The notes under the pieces were generated by a model, which did no database searches, was not told the origin of the DNA, and saw nothing but the letters and a program-made list of their open reading frames with translations. DNA of 64,000 nt. Origin: Myxococcales bacterium (lineage in GTDB: Bacteria; Myxococcota_A; Bradymonadia; UBA7976; UBA1532). The DNA is taken from NCBI GenBank assembly GCA_020633465.1, contig JACKDN010000006.1, positions 319,948-383,947 on the forward strand, given 5' to 3'. Numbering within the stretch: the first letter of the stretch is position 1; each line of letters opens with the position of its first letter. Positions 8,938-17,168 of this stretch are shown in pieces. A program made the translations under genes and the position numbers.

Positions 8938-10083
8938 ATGACGCTCGCCGACCGCCTGCCGACGGCCGCCCTGTGCCTGCTGTTCAGCGGCTGCCTGACC
9001 GAGTTCCCGGACGCCGCCCCCGAGCAGCGAGCCTCGGTCGACGCGCGGCTGATCGAGGTCGACTGGAGCCCGAGGCCGGCGGACGGCGCGCCCCCCGCCC
9101 CCGACCGGCGCGACGCGGCCCCCGAGAGTGACGCCCTCGCGACGCCCGCGCTCGACGGCGCGCCCGCCGCCGACACCGATCCACCCCGGGACGCCGCGTC
9201 ACGCCCCGACGGGGCCGACGACGCCGAGGCGCCGCGCGACGCCACGCCGCCGCCCGACCCGGCCTGCGTGGCCGAGGCCTGCAACGGCCGCGACGACGAC
9301 TGCGACGGCGCCGTCGACGAAGACGTCGGCCTGTGCGGCCCCTACGTCGAGACCCACTGCGAGGTGTGGCTGGCCTTCGCCGGCAGCGGCCAGAACCCCG
9401 GCGTCGTCCCCACCTGGGGCGACTGCCCGGGCTCGGCGCGCGACAACAGCGGCAACCACCGCTGCGTGGGCACCCGGCGCGACGGCCGGTTTCGGTCCAT
9501 CCGCCTCAGCGGCAGCGGCACCCTCGGGGGCGTCAACGGCGACGCCGCGATCGGCCTGCGCTTCGTCTGCAGCGACGAGTCGGCGCCCGAGCTCGCCGAG
9601 TGGATCCAGACGCACTGCAGCGTGTTCCTCGGCTGGACCGACCTGAACCTGGGGCCCGACAACAGCGACACCTGGGGCCCGTGTCCGGGTGTCCCGGCGT
9701 CCTATGCCCTGCCCCTGCCCTGCGTGTCGACGACCACGAACGGCACCTTCCACGCGCTGCGCTTCGCCGGCGACGTCGACGGCAACGACGACCTCGGCGT
9801 CGCGTTCCGCTGCGTGGACGACGCGCAGCCGGCGCGCGCCGCCGCGCTGGCCGCCTCGGCCGAGGTGTTCCTCGCCCAGCTCCGCATCCTCACGCTGTTC
9901 GACGACGACAAGAACGGCGACGCCGAGTGGGGCCTGTGCCCCGGCCAGAGCCGCGACAACGACGGTGACGAGCGCTGCATCGGGACCTTCGGCGACCAGC
10001 GCTTCCACCGGCTGGACCTGGCCGGCAACGTCGACTACCTCGACGTGCTCGGCATCAGCCTGCGAGCCCGGAGGGCGCCTTGA
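8938..10083 (+). CDS. MopE-motif surface lipoprotein
   Basis: A 381-residue lipoprotein with lipobox LLFSGC, then CLTEFPDAAPE and a long Asp-Ala-Pro linker. One MopE-type metal-binding motif follows (CNGRDDDCDGAVDEDVGLC), known in Methylococcus MopE for copper binding and common in myxobacterial surface proteins. The C-terminal half holds three related segments of about 85 residues. Each has a Cys-x-VxLxx-type strand, a WGxCPG box (WGDCPG, WGPCPG, WGLCPG) and a DLAGNVD-like strand, suggesting three small beta domains. ATG at 8938 follows a plausible -10 (TATCCT at 8926-8931). Its stop overlaps the start of the Cys-rich gene downstream, so the two form an operon. Ligand unknown. Confidence 0.72.
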   Translation: MTLADRLPTAALCLLFSGCLTEFPDAAPEQRASVDARLIEVDWSPRPADGAPPAPDRRDAAPESDALATPALDGAPAADTDPPRDAASRPDGADDAEAPRDATPPPDPACVAEACNGRDDDCDGAVDEDVGLCGPYVETHCEVWLAFAGSGQNPGVVPTWGDCPGSARDNSGNHRCVGTRRDGRFRSIRLSGSGTLGGVNGDAAIGLRFVCSDESAPELAEWIQTHCSVFLGWTDLNLGPDNSDTWGPCPGVPASYALPLPCVSTTTNGTFHALRFAGDVDGNDDLGVAFRCVDDAQPARAAALAASAEVFLAQLRILTLFDDDKNGDAEWGLCPGQSRDNDGDERCIGTFGDQRFHRLDLAGNVDYLDVLGISLRARRAP

Positions 10084-10925
10084 GGGGATTCTGCGTGGTG
10101 CTGTTGGGCCTGGTGCTGGGCTGCGAGAAGGACGACTTCGAGAACCAGCAGTTCACCTGCGAGACCGTGGCCGACTGCCCGCCGCGCTTCGTCGCCTGCA
10201 TCGACGATCGCTGCCGGCTGCCCACCGAGCTCGATCAGGACGCCTTCGTCGAGCCGCGGCCCGACGCGCAGGCCGACGCCGCCCCGGCCGACGCCGCGCC
10301 CCCGCAGCCCGACGCCGCGCCCGGCTTCTGCGCCACCTGCGAGGCCAACGGCGAGGTGTGCGTCAGCTACCCCGACGAGTCGCCCGGCTGCTGCCCCGCC
10401 GACCAGACGCGCGCGGTGGTGCACCAGGACGGCACGCAGGCGTGCTGCAGCGAGGCCGAGCCGGTGCCGCTCACCTGGCCCGACGCGACGCAGGGCTGCT
10501 GCCCCTTCGAGAAGCAGACCGCCGTGCAGGTGGACGACGACCGCCTGTGCTGCGGCGCCGACGAGTCGATCGGCGTGCGCCTGCCCGACGGCTCGCCCGC
10601 CTGCTGCGCGCCCGGCGCCAGCACGCCGGTCAGCTGGCCCGACGGCGAGGTGGGCTGCTGCGCGGACGACAAGCCGCTCGCCGTCGAGCACAGCGACGGC
10701 GTCAACGCCTGCTGCCCGCCCGAGCGCCCCCTGCCCGTCCTGCACGACGACGGCCTGCGCACCTGCTGCCCCGACGGCCTCACCGTGCCGGTCACCTACG
10801 ACGACGGCCTGCGCGGCTGCTGCCCCCCCGCCCGCCCCGCGCCCGTGCGCCACGACGACGGCAGCTACGATTGCTGCCCCAGCGACCAGACCGCCAGCTG
10901 CGACGGCGCCTGCTGCGCGCCGTGA
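10080..10925 (+). CDS. Cys-Cys tandem-repeat lipoprotein
   Basis: A 281-residue lipoprotein. The TTG start at 10080 overlaps the previous stop and follows GGAGGG by 6 nt. The signal MRGFCVVLLGLVLGC has lipobox VLGC, followed by a small Cys-pair domain (CETVADCPPRFVACIDDRC) and an Ala-Asp linker. The rest is about ten tandem units of 17-19 residues, each of the form V-x-[HWY]-x-D-G-x-x-x-C-C-P-x(5)-P. Examples are VLHDDGLRTCCPDGLTVP and VTYDDGLRGCCPPARPAP. Regular vicinal Cys pairs suggest a disulfide-stapled solenoid or a metal- or redox-active surface protein. I do not know a named family with this repeat. Confidence 0.72.
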   Translation: MRGFCVVLLGLVLGCEKDDFENQQFTCETVADCPPRFVACIDDRCRLPTELDQDAFVEPRPDAQADAAPADAAPPQPDAAPGFCATCEANGEVCVSYPDESPGCCPADQTRAVVHQDGTQACCSEAEPVPLTWPDATQGCCPFEKQTAVQVDDDRLCCGADESIGVRLPDGSPACCAPGASTPVSWPDGEVGCCADDKPLAVEHSDGVNACCPPERPLPVLHDDGLRTCCPDGLTVPVTYDDGLRGCCPPARPAPVRHDDGSYDCCPSDQTASCDGACCAP

Positions 10926-11367
10926 CCGGGCGAGCACGGGCGTGCTGAACGTGGAGGCCGAGCGGCCCGCTGCACCGCTGGAGCAGGTGCAGCCTCCACC
11001 GGACAGACTGTCTCTCCGCCGCGCGCGAGCGCGCGGCACTGGGGGGCCTGCCGGCCACCCCAGACCCCCCGGCTGGCCGGCGCCCTTCGGGCGCGACCCT
11101 CGCGATCCTCGCGTCCTCGGCTCGCCCTTCGGGCCTCGGCTGCGGGCGGCTCGGTCGCTCGGGCACGTACGGCGGATGCCGCACGCCGGCCGTTCTCACC
11201 ACGGCCTCGCGCGGGCGCCCGGCCGCGGACCGGGTGCGCCGCGGCCTGAGCGCCAGGCCGTGGAGCAAGACGATGAGCGCCGCGCGAGGTCGACCCACCC
11301 TCGTCGACGCGACGAGCGCGGGCTCGCCTCGCGCCCCGCATTGATTTAGGCTGCGGCGCGAGGTCCC
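10926..11367. other. 442-bp non-coding stretch with short GC hairpins
   Basis: I see no convincing gene between the Cys-repeat lipoprotein and the SPFH gene. The stretch has several short inverted repeats with TTC loops. One is GCGCCCTTCGGGCGC at about 11085-11099, and a related CGCCCTTCGGGC lies near 11124. It also has many GAGC/GCTC-rich blocks. These could act as terminators or be degenerate REP-like elements. An AT-richer patch (TTGATTTAGGC near 11341) lies just upstream of the SPFH start and could hold its promoter. Confidence 0.4.
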
Positions 11368-12385
11368 GTGCGATTGAGCGACACCATCACCGAGACCGCC
11401 GAGGTCGAACCCGAAGCGCCGCCGCGGCGGCGGCGGCCGTGGGGGCTGCTGTTCTTCCTGCTGGCCTGCGTGGCGCTGCTGGCGCTCGCGCTGCGGCACG
11501 GCGCGGGCGTGGTGCTGCTCGATCCCGGTGACGCCGTCGTCGTCGAGGACGTCGTCGGCGGTCTGCCCGGCGAGCCGCGCCGGGTGATCACCGAGGACGC
11601 CTTCGCGCTGTACGTGCCGGTGCTGCAGACGGCGCGGGTGCTGCGGCTGAACGACCGCGCGCTGAGCGTCGACGCGACCGCGCGCACCGCCGAGGGCGTG
11701 GCGCTGAGCCTGCGACGCGCCCGCGCGCGCTACCGCGTGCGCGCGGTCGATCTCCTCCGGGCCGTGGGCGCGCTGGGCGCCGATCCCGACGGCTGGGATC
11801 GGGCGGTCAGCGCCGAGGTCGGCGCCGCGCTGCTCGACGCCTACGGCCGCGTGGGCCTGATCGAGCTGGCCGACGACGCCACGGTCACGCGGGCGCTGGC
11901 GGCCGCCGAGAAGAAGCTGGGCGATCGGCTGGCCGCGCGCGGCGTCGAGCTGATCAGCCTGCGCCCGCCGGCGTGGCGGGTGGACAGCGACGTGCAGGGC
12001 ACGCTGGCGGGGGTGGCCCAGGCCAAGGCGCAGGCGGCGCGGCTGCGCGCCGAGGCCGACACGGCCCGGGCCGGGGGCGACGCCGAAGTGCAGGCCGCCG
12101 TGGCCGAGGCGCGCAAGGCGCACGACGCGGCGCGGGCCGAGCTCGAGGCCGAGATCGAAGCGGCGCGCGAGGCCCTGGGCGCCGCGCGCGCGCGCCGCCG
12201 ACGCCGACGCCACCGCGCGCGAGGCCCGCGCGCGCGCCGAGGCCGCCGGCCGGGTGGCGCGCGCCGAGGCCGCGCGGGTGACCGCCGAGGCCGAAGCGAA
12301 GGCGCTCGCGACGCGCATCGACGCCCTGCAGGACGGCGGCGGGGTGCTGTTGGACCAGGCCATCTTGCAGCGGATGGCGCCGTGA
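11368..12385 (+). CDS. SPFH/band-7-like membrane protein, one frameshift
   Basis: The GTG start at 11368 gives an N-terminal cytoplasmic tail, one transmembrane helix (WGLLFFLLACVALLALAL, about residues 25-42) and a band-7/prohibitin-like domain (VVLLDPGDAVVVEDVVGG to about residue 200). An Ala/Glu/Arg-rich coiled coil follows. The frame breaks in an alternating GC run at about 12185-12195. In the next frame the same coiled-coil composition continues (ADADATAREARARAEAAGR) to LQRMAP and TGA at 12383-12385. I read this as one gene of about 339 codons with a 1-base indel in a dinucleotide tract. It overlaps the next gene by 4 bp (GTGA), and both resemble HflK/HflC-type scaffold pairs. Confidence 0.6.
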
Positions 12386-13281
12386 GGACGCTGTTCACGC
12401 TGCTCTGCGCGCTGATCGCCATCGGCGCCACCTTCGCCGCGGTCGCCGTGCGCGTGGTGCCGCCCGGGCAAGCGCTGCAGGGTGAGGCGCGCCGCCTCGA
12501 GGCCGGCCTGCACCTGGCGGCTCCGTGGGACGACCTGCAGCCCGCCATCGCCCCGCCCTTCCGCGCCTGGGGCGGCGAGGCCGACCCCCTGGCCGCGCCG
12601 ACCGCGGACGGCGAGACGGCGCGGCTCGACCTTGTGGTGTACGCCACAGCGCCGCGCGACGCGATCGAGGCCACGTTGAAGAAGGCGATCGCCGCGCAGC
12701 CGACCGACGCATTGCTGACCCCCGAGCGCCGGACCACCGCGTGGAAGGCGGTCACCGACGCCCTGCGCGCCGCGCACCCCGACGCCGAGGCGCGCCTGGC
12801 CGGCATCGCCCTGCGCGGCGCCGACGACACGCGGGCCGAGGCGCGCCGCGCCGAGGACGTCCAGCAGCGCCTGAAGGCGGCGCAGGACGAGCTGACCGAG
12901 GCGCGGGCGAAGCTCGAGGCCGCGCGCCGCGACGTCGCCCAGCGCGTGACCGAGGCCAAGGCACAGCACGCGCGCGAGACCGCCGAGCTGCGCCGCGTGC
13001 TGAGCGCCGAGGTCGCCGATCTGCGCGCCAAGGCCGAGGCCTACGCCCAGCAGCGGGCCGCCGAGGCCGACGCCCAGGTCGCCACCGTGCTGGCCGGCGC
13101 CCTCGACGCCGAGGCCGAGGCCGAGGCCCAGCGCGACCGCCTGACCGCCGCGACGCTCGTCCGCCCCGGCGCGCGCCTGTACCTCGCGCTCGAGGCCGTC
13201 CGCCGCCTCGAGCCCGGCAGCCTGAAGGGCCGCACCCTCGCGGCCTGGCGCGACTACTTCCTGCCCCCCGCCGTGCCCTGA
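12382..13281 (+). CDS. Second SPFH/band-7-like membrane protein
   Basis: A 299-residue protein with a GTG start overlapping the preceding stop. It has an N-terminal transmembrane anchor (LFTLLCALIAIGATFAAVAV), then VRVVPPGQALQGEARRLEAG, which parallels the start of the band-7 domain in HflK/HflC and stomatins (a V-x-x-G-x-x-G-x-G-L-H pattern). The rest is a long coiled coil (RAEDVQQRLKAAQDELTEAR onward). With its upstream neighbour it likely forms a hetero-oligomeric membrane scaffold or protease-regulating ring. No FtsH gene is adjacent. Identification is from architecture, and sequence similarity is weak. Confidence 0.6.
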   Translation: MRTLFTLLCALIAIGATFAAVAVRVVPPGQALQGEARRLEAGLHLAAPWDDLQPAIAPPFRAWGGEADPLAAPTADGETARLDLVVYATAPRDAIEATLKKAIAAQPTDALLTPERRTTAWKAVTDALRAAHPDAEARLAGIALRGADDTRAEARRAEDVQQRLKAAQDELTEARAKLEAARRDVAQRVTEAKAQHARETAELRRVLSAEVADLRAKAEAYAQQRAAEADAQVATVLAGALDAEAEAEAQRDRLTAATLVRPGARLYLALEAVRRLEPGSLKGRTLAAWRDYFLPPAVP

Positions 13282-13370
13282 CCCCGGCCCGCGCGGGCGG
13301 CTTTGGGGTCGGCCCGACCGGCGACCCCGTGGTATGCAGTTCGACGACCGACGACGACGGAGGCCCCTCG

Positions 13371-13946
13371 ATGGCGCGCACGCCCTCCACCATGCTCCCG
13401 CTGGGCACCCCTGCCCCCGACTTCAACCTGCCCGACGTGGACGGCGATCTCACCAGCCTCGACGACTTCGACGGCGCCCCCGCCCTGCTGGTGATGTTCA
13501 TCTGCAACCACTGCCCGTTCGTCATCCACCTGCGCGCAGCGCTGGCCGCCTTCGGCACCGAGTACGGCGAGCAGATCGCCATCGTCGCCATCAACGCGAA
13601 CGACGCCAACGCCTACCCCGACGACGCGCCCGACAAGATGGCCGACGAGGCCGCCGACGCCGGCTACACGTTCCCTTATCTGTTCGACGCCAGCCAGGAA
13701 GTGGCCAAGGCCTACCACGCCGCCTGCACGCCCGACTTCTTCCTCTTCGACGCCGAGCGCAAGCTGGTCTACCGCGGCCAGTTCGACGACAGCCGCCCCG
13801 GCAACGGCAAGCCCATCACCGGCGCCGACCTGCGCGCCGCCGTCGACGCCGTCCTCGCCGGCAAGGCGCCGAGCGAAGAGCAGGCGCCGAGCCTGGGGTG
13901 CAACATCAAGTGGCGACCGGGCAACGAGCCTAGCTATTTCGGGTAG
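13371..13946 (+). CDS. Thioredoxin-fold redoxin (AhpC/TSA-like)
   Basis: A 191-residue cytoplasmic protein with the peroxiredoxin/thioredoxin-like opening LGTPAPDFNLPDVDG and the redox motif FICNHCPFV. The CNHC pair sits where the CxxC of thioredoxins lies. The downstream YRGQFDDSRPGNGKPITGAD block is typical of the redoxin-domain subgroup annotated as thioredoxin family protein. ATG at 13371 follows GGAGG by 7 nt. A dyad GGTCGGCCCGACC lies about 50 bp upstream. It probably reduces peroxides or protein disulfides; the partner is unknown. Confidence 0.82.
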   Translation: MARTPSTMLPLGTPAPDFNLPDVDGDLTSLDDFDGAPALLVMFICNHCPFVIHLRAALAAFGTEYGEQIAIVAINANDANAYPDDAPDKMADEAADAGYTFPYLFDASQEVAKAYHAACTPDFFLFDAERKLVYRGQFDDSRPGNGKPITGADLRAAVDAVLAGKAPSEEQAPSLGCNIKWRPGNEPSYFG

Positions 13947-14107
13947 TTACGCGGTGACGCTGGGGCCGGTGCGGGTCAACACGGGCAACAATGCGTCCCT
14001 CAGCGAGTAGGGCCGGACGAAGGACAAGTCGTGGCCGCTGGCGGCGGTGGGCCGTTGTGCCTCCGCCGCTCTCGGCGTACCTTCGGAGGACGATCGACGA
14101 GGGCACC

Positions 14108-14818
14108 TTGGCCGACGGCGACGACAGCCTGATCCCCACCGAGTACCCGGCGCTGCTTGCCGACCTCGAGGAGCGGATCCACGCCGCCCGCATGCGGGCG
14201 ACCCTCGCCGCCAACGCCGAGTTGACGTTGCTCTATTGGGACATCGGGCAGGCGATCTCGAAGCGGGAGCAGGCGCAGGGCTGGGGAGCCAAAGTCATCA
14301 AGCGGCTCTCGGTCGACCTGCGCCTCGCCTTTCCCGACATGAAGGGGCTCTCGCCGCGGAACCTGCTGTACATGCGGTAGTTCGCGGAGGCGTGGCCGGA
14401 CCGGGCAATTGCGCAACAGGCTGTTGCGCAAATCCCGTGGGGCCACAACGTCCGCCTGCTCGACAAGCTCGACAACCCGGACCTCCGGCTCTGGTACGCC
14501 AAGAAGACCCGCCTGCACGGCTGGTCCCGAGACGTGCTGGTCCTCCAGATCGAGTCAGGCCTCCACCGGCGGCAGGGCAAGGCGGTCACGAACTTCGACG
14601 CCACCCTCCCCGCCCCGCAGTCCGACCTCGCCATCAACCTGCAGAAAGACCCCTACCTCTTCGGCTTCCTCGGGCTGGAGGATCAGGCGCGAGAGCGGGA
14701 GATCGAGAAGGCGCTGATGCGGCACCTGCGGGACTTCCTGCTCGAGCTTGGCGTCGGGTTCGCCTTCGTCGGCAACCAGTACCGGCTGGGTAGAGGCCGG
14801 CCGCCCTCGCTTTCGTAG
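14108..14818 (+). pseudogene. DUF1016/YhcG-type nuclease, in-frame stop and truncated
   Basis: The reading frame carries clear DUF1016 (YhcG, PD-(D/E)XK-like) features. The N-terminal domain reads ELTLLYWDIGQAISKREQAQ, then GAKVIKRLSVDLRLAFPDMK and SPRNLLYMR. The nuclease half reads IPWGHNVRLLDKLDNPDLR, SDLAINLQKDPYLFGFLGL and ELGVGFAFVGNQYRL. An in-frame TAG at 14378-14380 interrupts it between LLYMR and FAEAWPD, where the family normally has one ordinary residue. The protein then ends abruptly after GNQYRL, without the usual DLLFYH catalytic end. It is therefore doubly disabled. The TTG at 14108 is only a candidate start. These proteins often accompany restriction systems. Confidence 0.8.
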
Positions 14819-14928
14819 GCGTTCTTCATCATGCATGCGCGTCGACACCGAGCGGCGACCGGGGAGCGCGCCGTCCCGCGCGGCTCGACGCGTGGAGACC
14901 CTCGCACGGCGTTCGTGCGAGCGGCGCC

Positions 14929-15645
14929 CTACGCGCCGGAGGCCACGACCTGGGCCTCGCTCGGCGTCGTCCGAGGCGCCATGCCCTTGGCCACCAGCCA
15001 CGCCGCGAAGGCCAGCTCGGCGAGGAACGCGACGCCGTAGGCGGGGTCGAGGGCGGCCGACCAGGCGGGCACGCAGAGCGCGGCGAACGAACCGACGAGG
15101 TAGACGACGCCGGCGACGCTCACGCCGATCGCGAGGAGGGCGGGCACCGATCCGGAGCGCCGCAGCAGCCAGCCGAGCACCAGGCACGAGAGGCCGAAGA
15201 AGACCAACCCGAGGTCGTAGGTCAGCGCGTGCACCTCCATCGACGACAGCACCAGACCCGGGGCGCCCGCGCCGAGGGCGTCGGCGCTCCCACCGCCGGT
15301 CGCCAGTTGCACCGCCTGCGCCATGTTCATCAGGTTGCCGCTGATGACCGCCGCCTGGATGAGGCGCAGGGCGGCGGCGAGCTGGGCGAGCGGCCGATGG
15401 ACGTGCTGCAGCAGCGCCAGCAGGCCGACGGCCACCGCGACGTCGAAGCCGACCATCGCCACGTCCGCCAGGATGCCCAGCCGGAACAGGCCGGCGGACG
15501 CGGCGATGTTGGCCGTGGTCTCGGCCGCGTCCCCGTCGACGACCAGCGCCATGCGGACGGCCACTTCGGCGAAGATGCCGGTCGCGATGATGCCCAGATA
15601 AGCGAGGCCCGTCAGGCGGGCGATGCGGGTGGTGTTGCGGGACAT
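14929..15645 (-). CDS. DUF4386-family membrane protein
   Basis: A 238-residue protein with six hydrophobic segments. The opening TTRIARLTGLAYLGIIATGIF and the later LRLIQAAVISGNLMNMAQA and YDLGLVFFGLSCLVLGWLL match the pattern of DUF4386 proteins, uncharacterised inner-membrane proteins widespread in bacteria. ATG at 15643-15645 has GAGGAGG about 6 nt upstream on the coding strand. It lies 160 bp downstream of the AraC-type regulator on the same strand, a common arrangement, so that regulator may control it. Function unknown. Confidence 0.75.
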   Translation of the reverse strand: MSRNTTRIARLTGLAYLGIIATGIFAEVAVRMALVVDGDAAETTANIAASAGLFRLGILADVAMVGFDVAVAVGLLALLQHVHRPLAQLAAALRLIQAAVISGNLMNMAQAVQLATGGGSADALGAGAPGLVLSSMEVHALTYDLGLVFFGLSCLVLGWLLRRSGSVPALLAIGVSVAGVVYLVGSFAALCVPAWSAALDPAYGVAFLAELAFAAWLVAKGMAPRTTPSEAQVVASGA

Positions 15646-15805
15646 GGTGCCTCCTCGTCAGGTGACTCCGAGCCTAAGGAGGACGACGCTGGGGTTCTTG
15701 ACCGCTGCGGCCAGGGTTGTGGCCGATCCGGCCAACCCGGTCGGTGCGCTGGTGCGAACGCTCAGCCGCACCGTTCGGGACGACCGGAGCGACGTGCCCG
15801 CCCGC

Positions 15806-16798
15806 TCAGGCGGCGCGGCGGAACTCGTGGGGCGTCTGGCCGGTCCAGCCCTTGAACGCTCGCTGGAAGGCGCTCTGGTCCGAGAAGCCGGTGAGGTAGG
15901 CCACCTCGGCCAGGCTGTGCGCCTGACGCACGAGCAGCGACTCGGCCACCGCGCGACGCACCTGATTGGCGACGCTCTGGAACGAGCACCCGTGCTCGGC
16001 GAGGCGCCGATGGAGCGTTCGGCCGCTCATGCCCAGGTGACGGGCGATGTCGTCCCGCGTAGGCATGCCCGAGCAGAGCTGGTCGGTGATGGCCTGCCGC
16101 ACCTGGTGGACGACCGCGCCCTCGGCCCGGCGAGCGTGCAGGTCGTCCAGCTGCGTGAGCAGGTAGGCCGACAGTCCCTCGTCGGCGAGGCGGGTGGGCG
16201 TCACAAGCGTCTGTTCATCGAGGTGCAGCGCGTCCAGCGGGGCGCCGAAGCGCACCGGCGCGCCGAAGTAGTCGGCGTGCTCCGCGACGTCGGCGGGCGG
16301 CGGGTGCCGGAACGACACCGCCGCGGGCACGATGGGCCCGTCGGCCACCTGCCTCAGCAGCGACACGATGGCCGCGAGCGCGCACTCGTTGGCGAGCTGC
16401 ACGCCGCGCCGATCGCCCGATCGGCGCCCGCCGAGGACGAAGAGCCATTCGCCGCCCTCGTCGCGCAGCGCGTAGTCGAGGGTGTCGCTGACGACGAGGA
16501 TGTAGCGCGCCAGACGCCGCAGGGCGTCCCCGACGTCCCGCGCCGTCTTCAGCGCCAGCCCGAACGCTCCGAAGTCTTCGGGCCGGATGGACGCGCCGTA
16601 CCGAAGCGGCAGCCCCGCGTCGTCCGCGCCGCAACGCTCGAGCAGATCGTAGTAGACCTCGGCCGGTACGACCGGCGGGTCGTCGGCCGGCGCCGGCTGC
16701 GCCGAGAGTCCCGCGCGCTCGAGCAACACGCGCGTCGCCGCGGGCCCGCGGCTGGCCTCGATGATGCGGCGGACGATGCGCGCCGAGATCACGCTCAT
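15806..16798 (-). CDS. AraC-family transcription regulator (OruR/ArgR-like)
   Basis: A 330-residue regulator. The N-terminal about 200 residues resemble the Arabinose_bd domain of the OruR group (FGAFGLALKTARDVGDALRR, then a hydrophobic beta-rich segment). The C-terminal AraC DNA-binding domain has two helix-turn-helix units: RDDIARHLGMSGRTLHRRL, and LAEVAYLTGFSDQSAFQRAF ending KGWTGQTPHEFRR, which is the AraC signature. It presumably senses a small molecule and activates a nearby gene. The DUF4386 gene is downstream on the same strand, and the TSP3 giant is divergent. Confidence 0.88.
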   Translation of the reverse strand: MSVISARIVRRIIEASRGPAATRVLLERAGLSAQPAPADDPPVVPAEVYYDLLERCGADDAGLPLRYGASIRPEDFGAFGLALKTARDVGDALRRLARYILVVSDTLDYALRDEGGEWLFVLGGRRSGDRRGVQLANECALAAIVSLLRQVADGPIVPAAVSFRHPPPADVAEHADYFGAPVRFGAPLDALHLDEQTLVTPTRLADEGLSAYLLTQLDDLHARRAEGAVVHQVRQAITDQLCSGMPTRDDIARHLGMSGRTLHRRLAEHGCSFQSVANQVRRAVAESLLVRQAHSLAEVAYLTGFSDQSAFQRAFKGWTGQTPHEFRRAA

Positions 16799-17168
16799 GG
16801 GTGCGGCCCTCTGGGACTGGGTCGAGCGCCTCGCCGCCCGCCGCGGCGCGAACGATTCGCCGTTCGACTCGTAACGAGCTTCGGACGGATTGGCAACCGC
16901 CGCCAGGTGAGTCGTCGACCCATGCGGCCGACCGCCGGGCACGTCACCTGCGCGAGCCGCAGCGGCGCGTTCGGTCCGCCGAGCGGCGCGACCTGCCCTC
17001 GTCAGGCCTCCTGCCGTCGCCCCTGGCGCACTGGACAGCCGGGGTGGCGGATACCGAGACGCCGGCGCCCGCAGACGCCGGCGCGAACGGCGGACGAACG
17101 GAAACGAGACCGGCAAAACTCCTTTTCGTACAGCACGTTGTGGCCACGAAGAGGCTAAGGTAAAACGA
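16799..17168. other. 370-bp intergenic region between divergent genes
   Basis: This region separates the AraC regulator (leftward) from the TSP3 giant (rightward). It contains one copy of the dispersed repeat described at 16921-17020. Its AT-richer right end (about 17110-17168, with CAAAACTCCTTTTCG and GGTAAAACGAATG) is unlike the surrounding GC-rich sequence and could carry the promoter of the giant gene. No gene or RNA was recognised. Confidence 0.4.
16921..17020. repeat. Direct repeat, copy A (partner at 21972-22070)
   Basis: About 100 bp align by eye with 21972-22070 in the same orientation, with roughly three quarters identity. They share the exact 16-nt core CTGCCCTCGTCAGGCC (16993-17008), preceded in both by GCGGCGCGA and a further GGTCCG/GGCGCG pattern. 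The two copies bracket the TSP3 giant gene. This could be a duplicated non-coding element, a mobile-element end, or a pair of regulatory sites. Confidence 0.6.
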
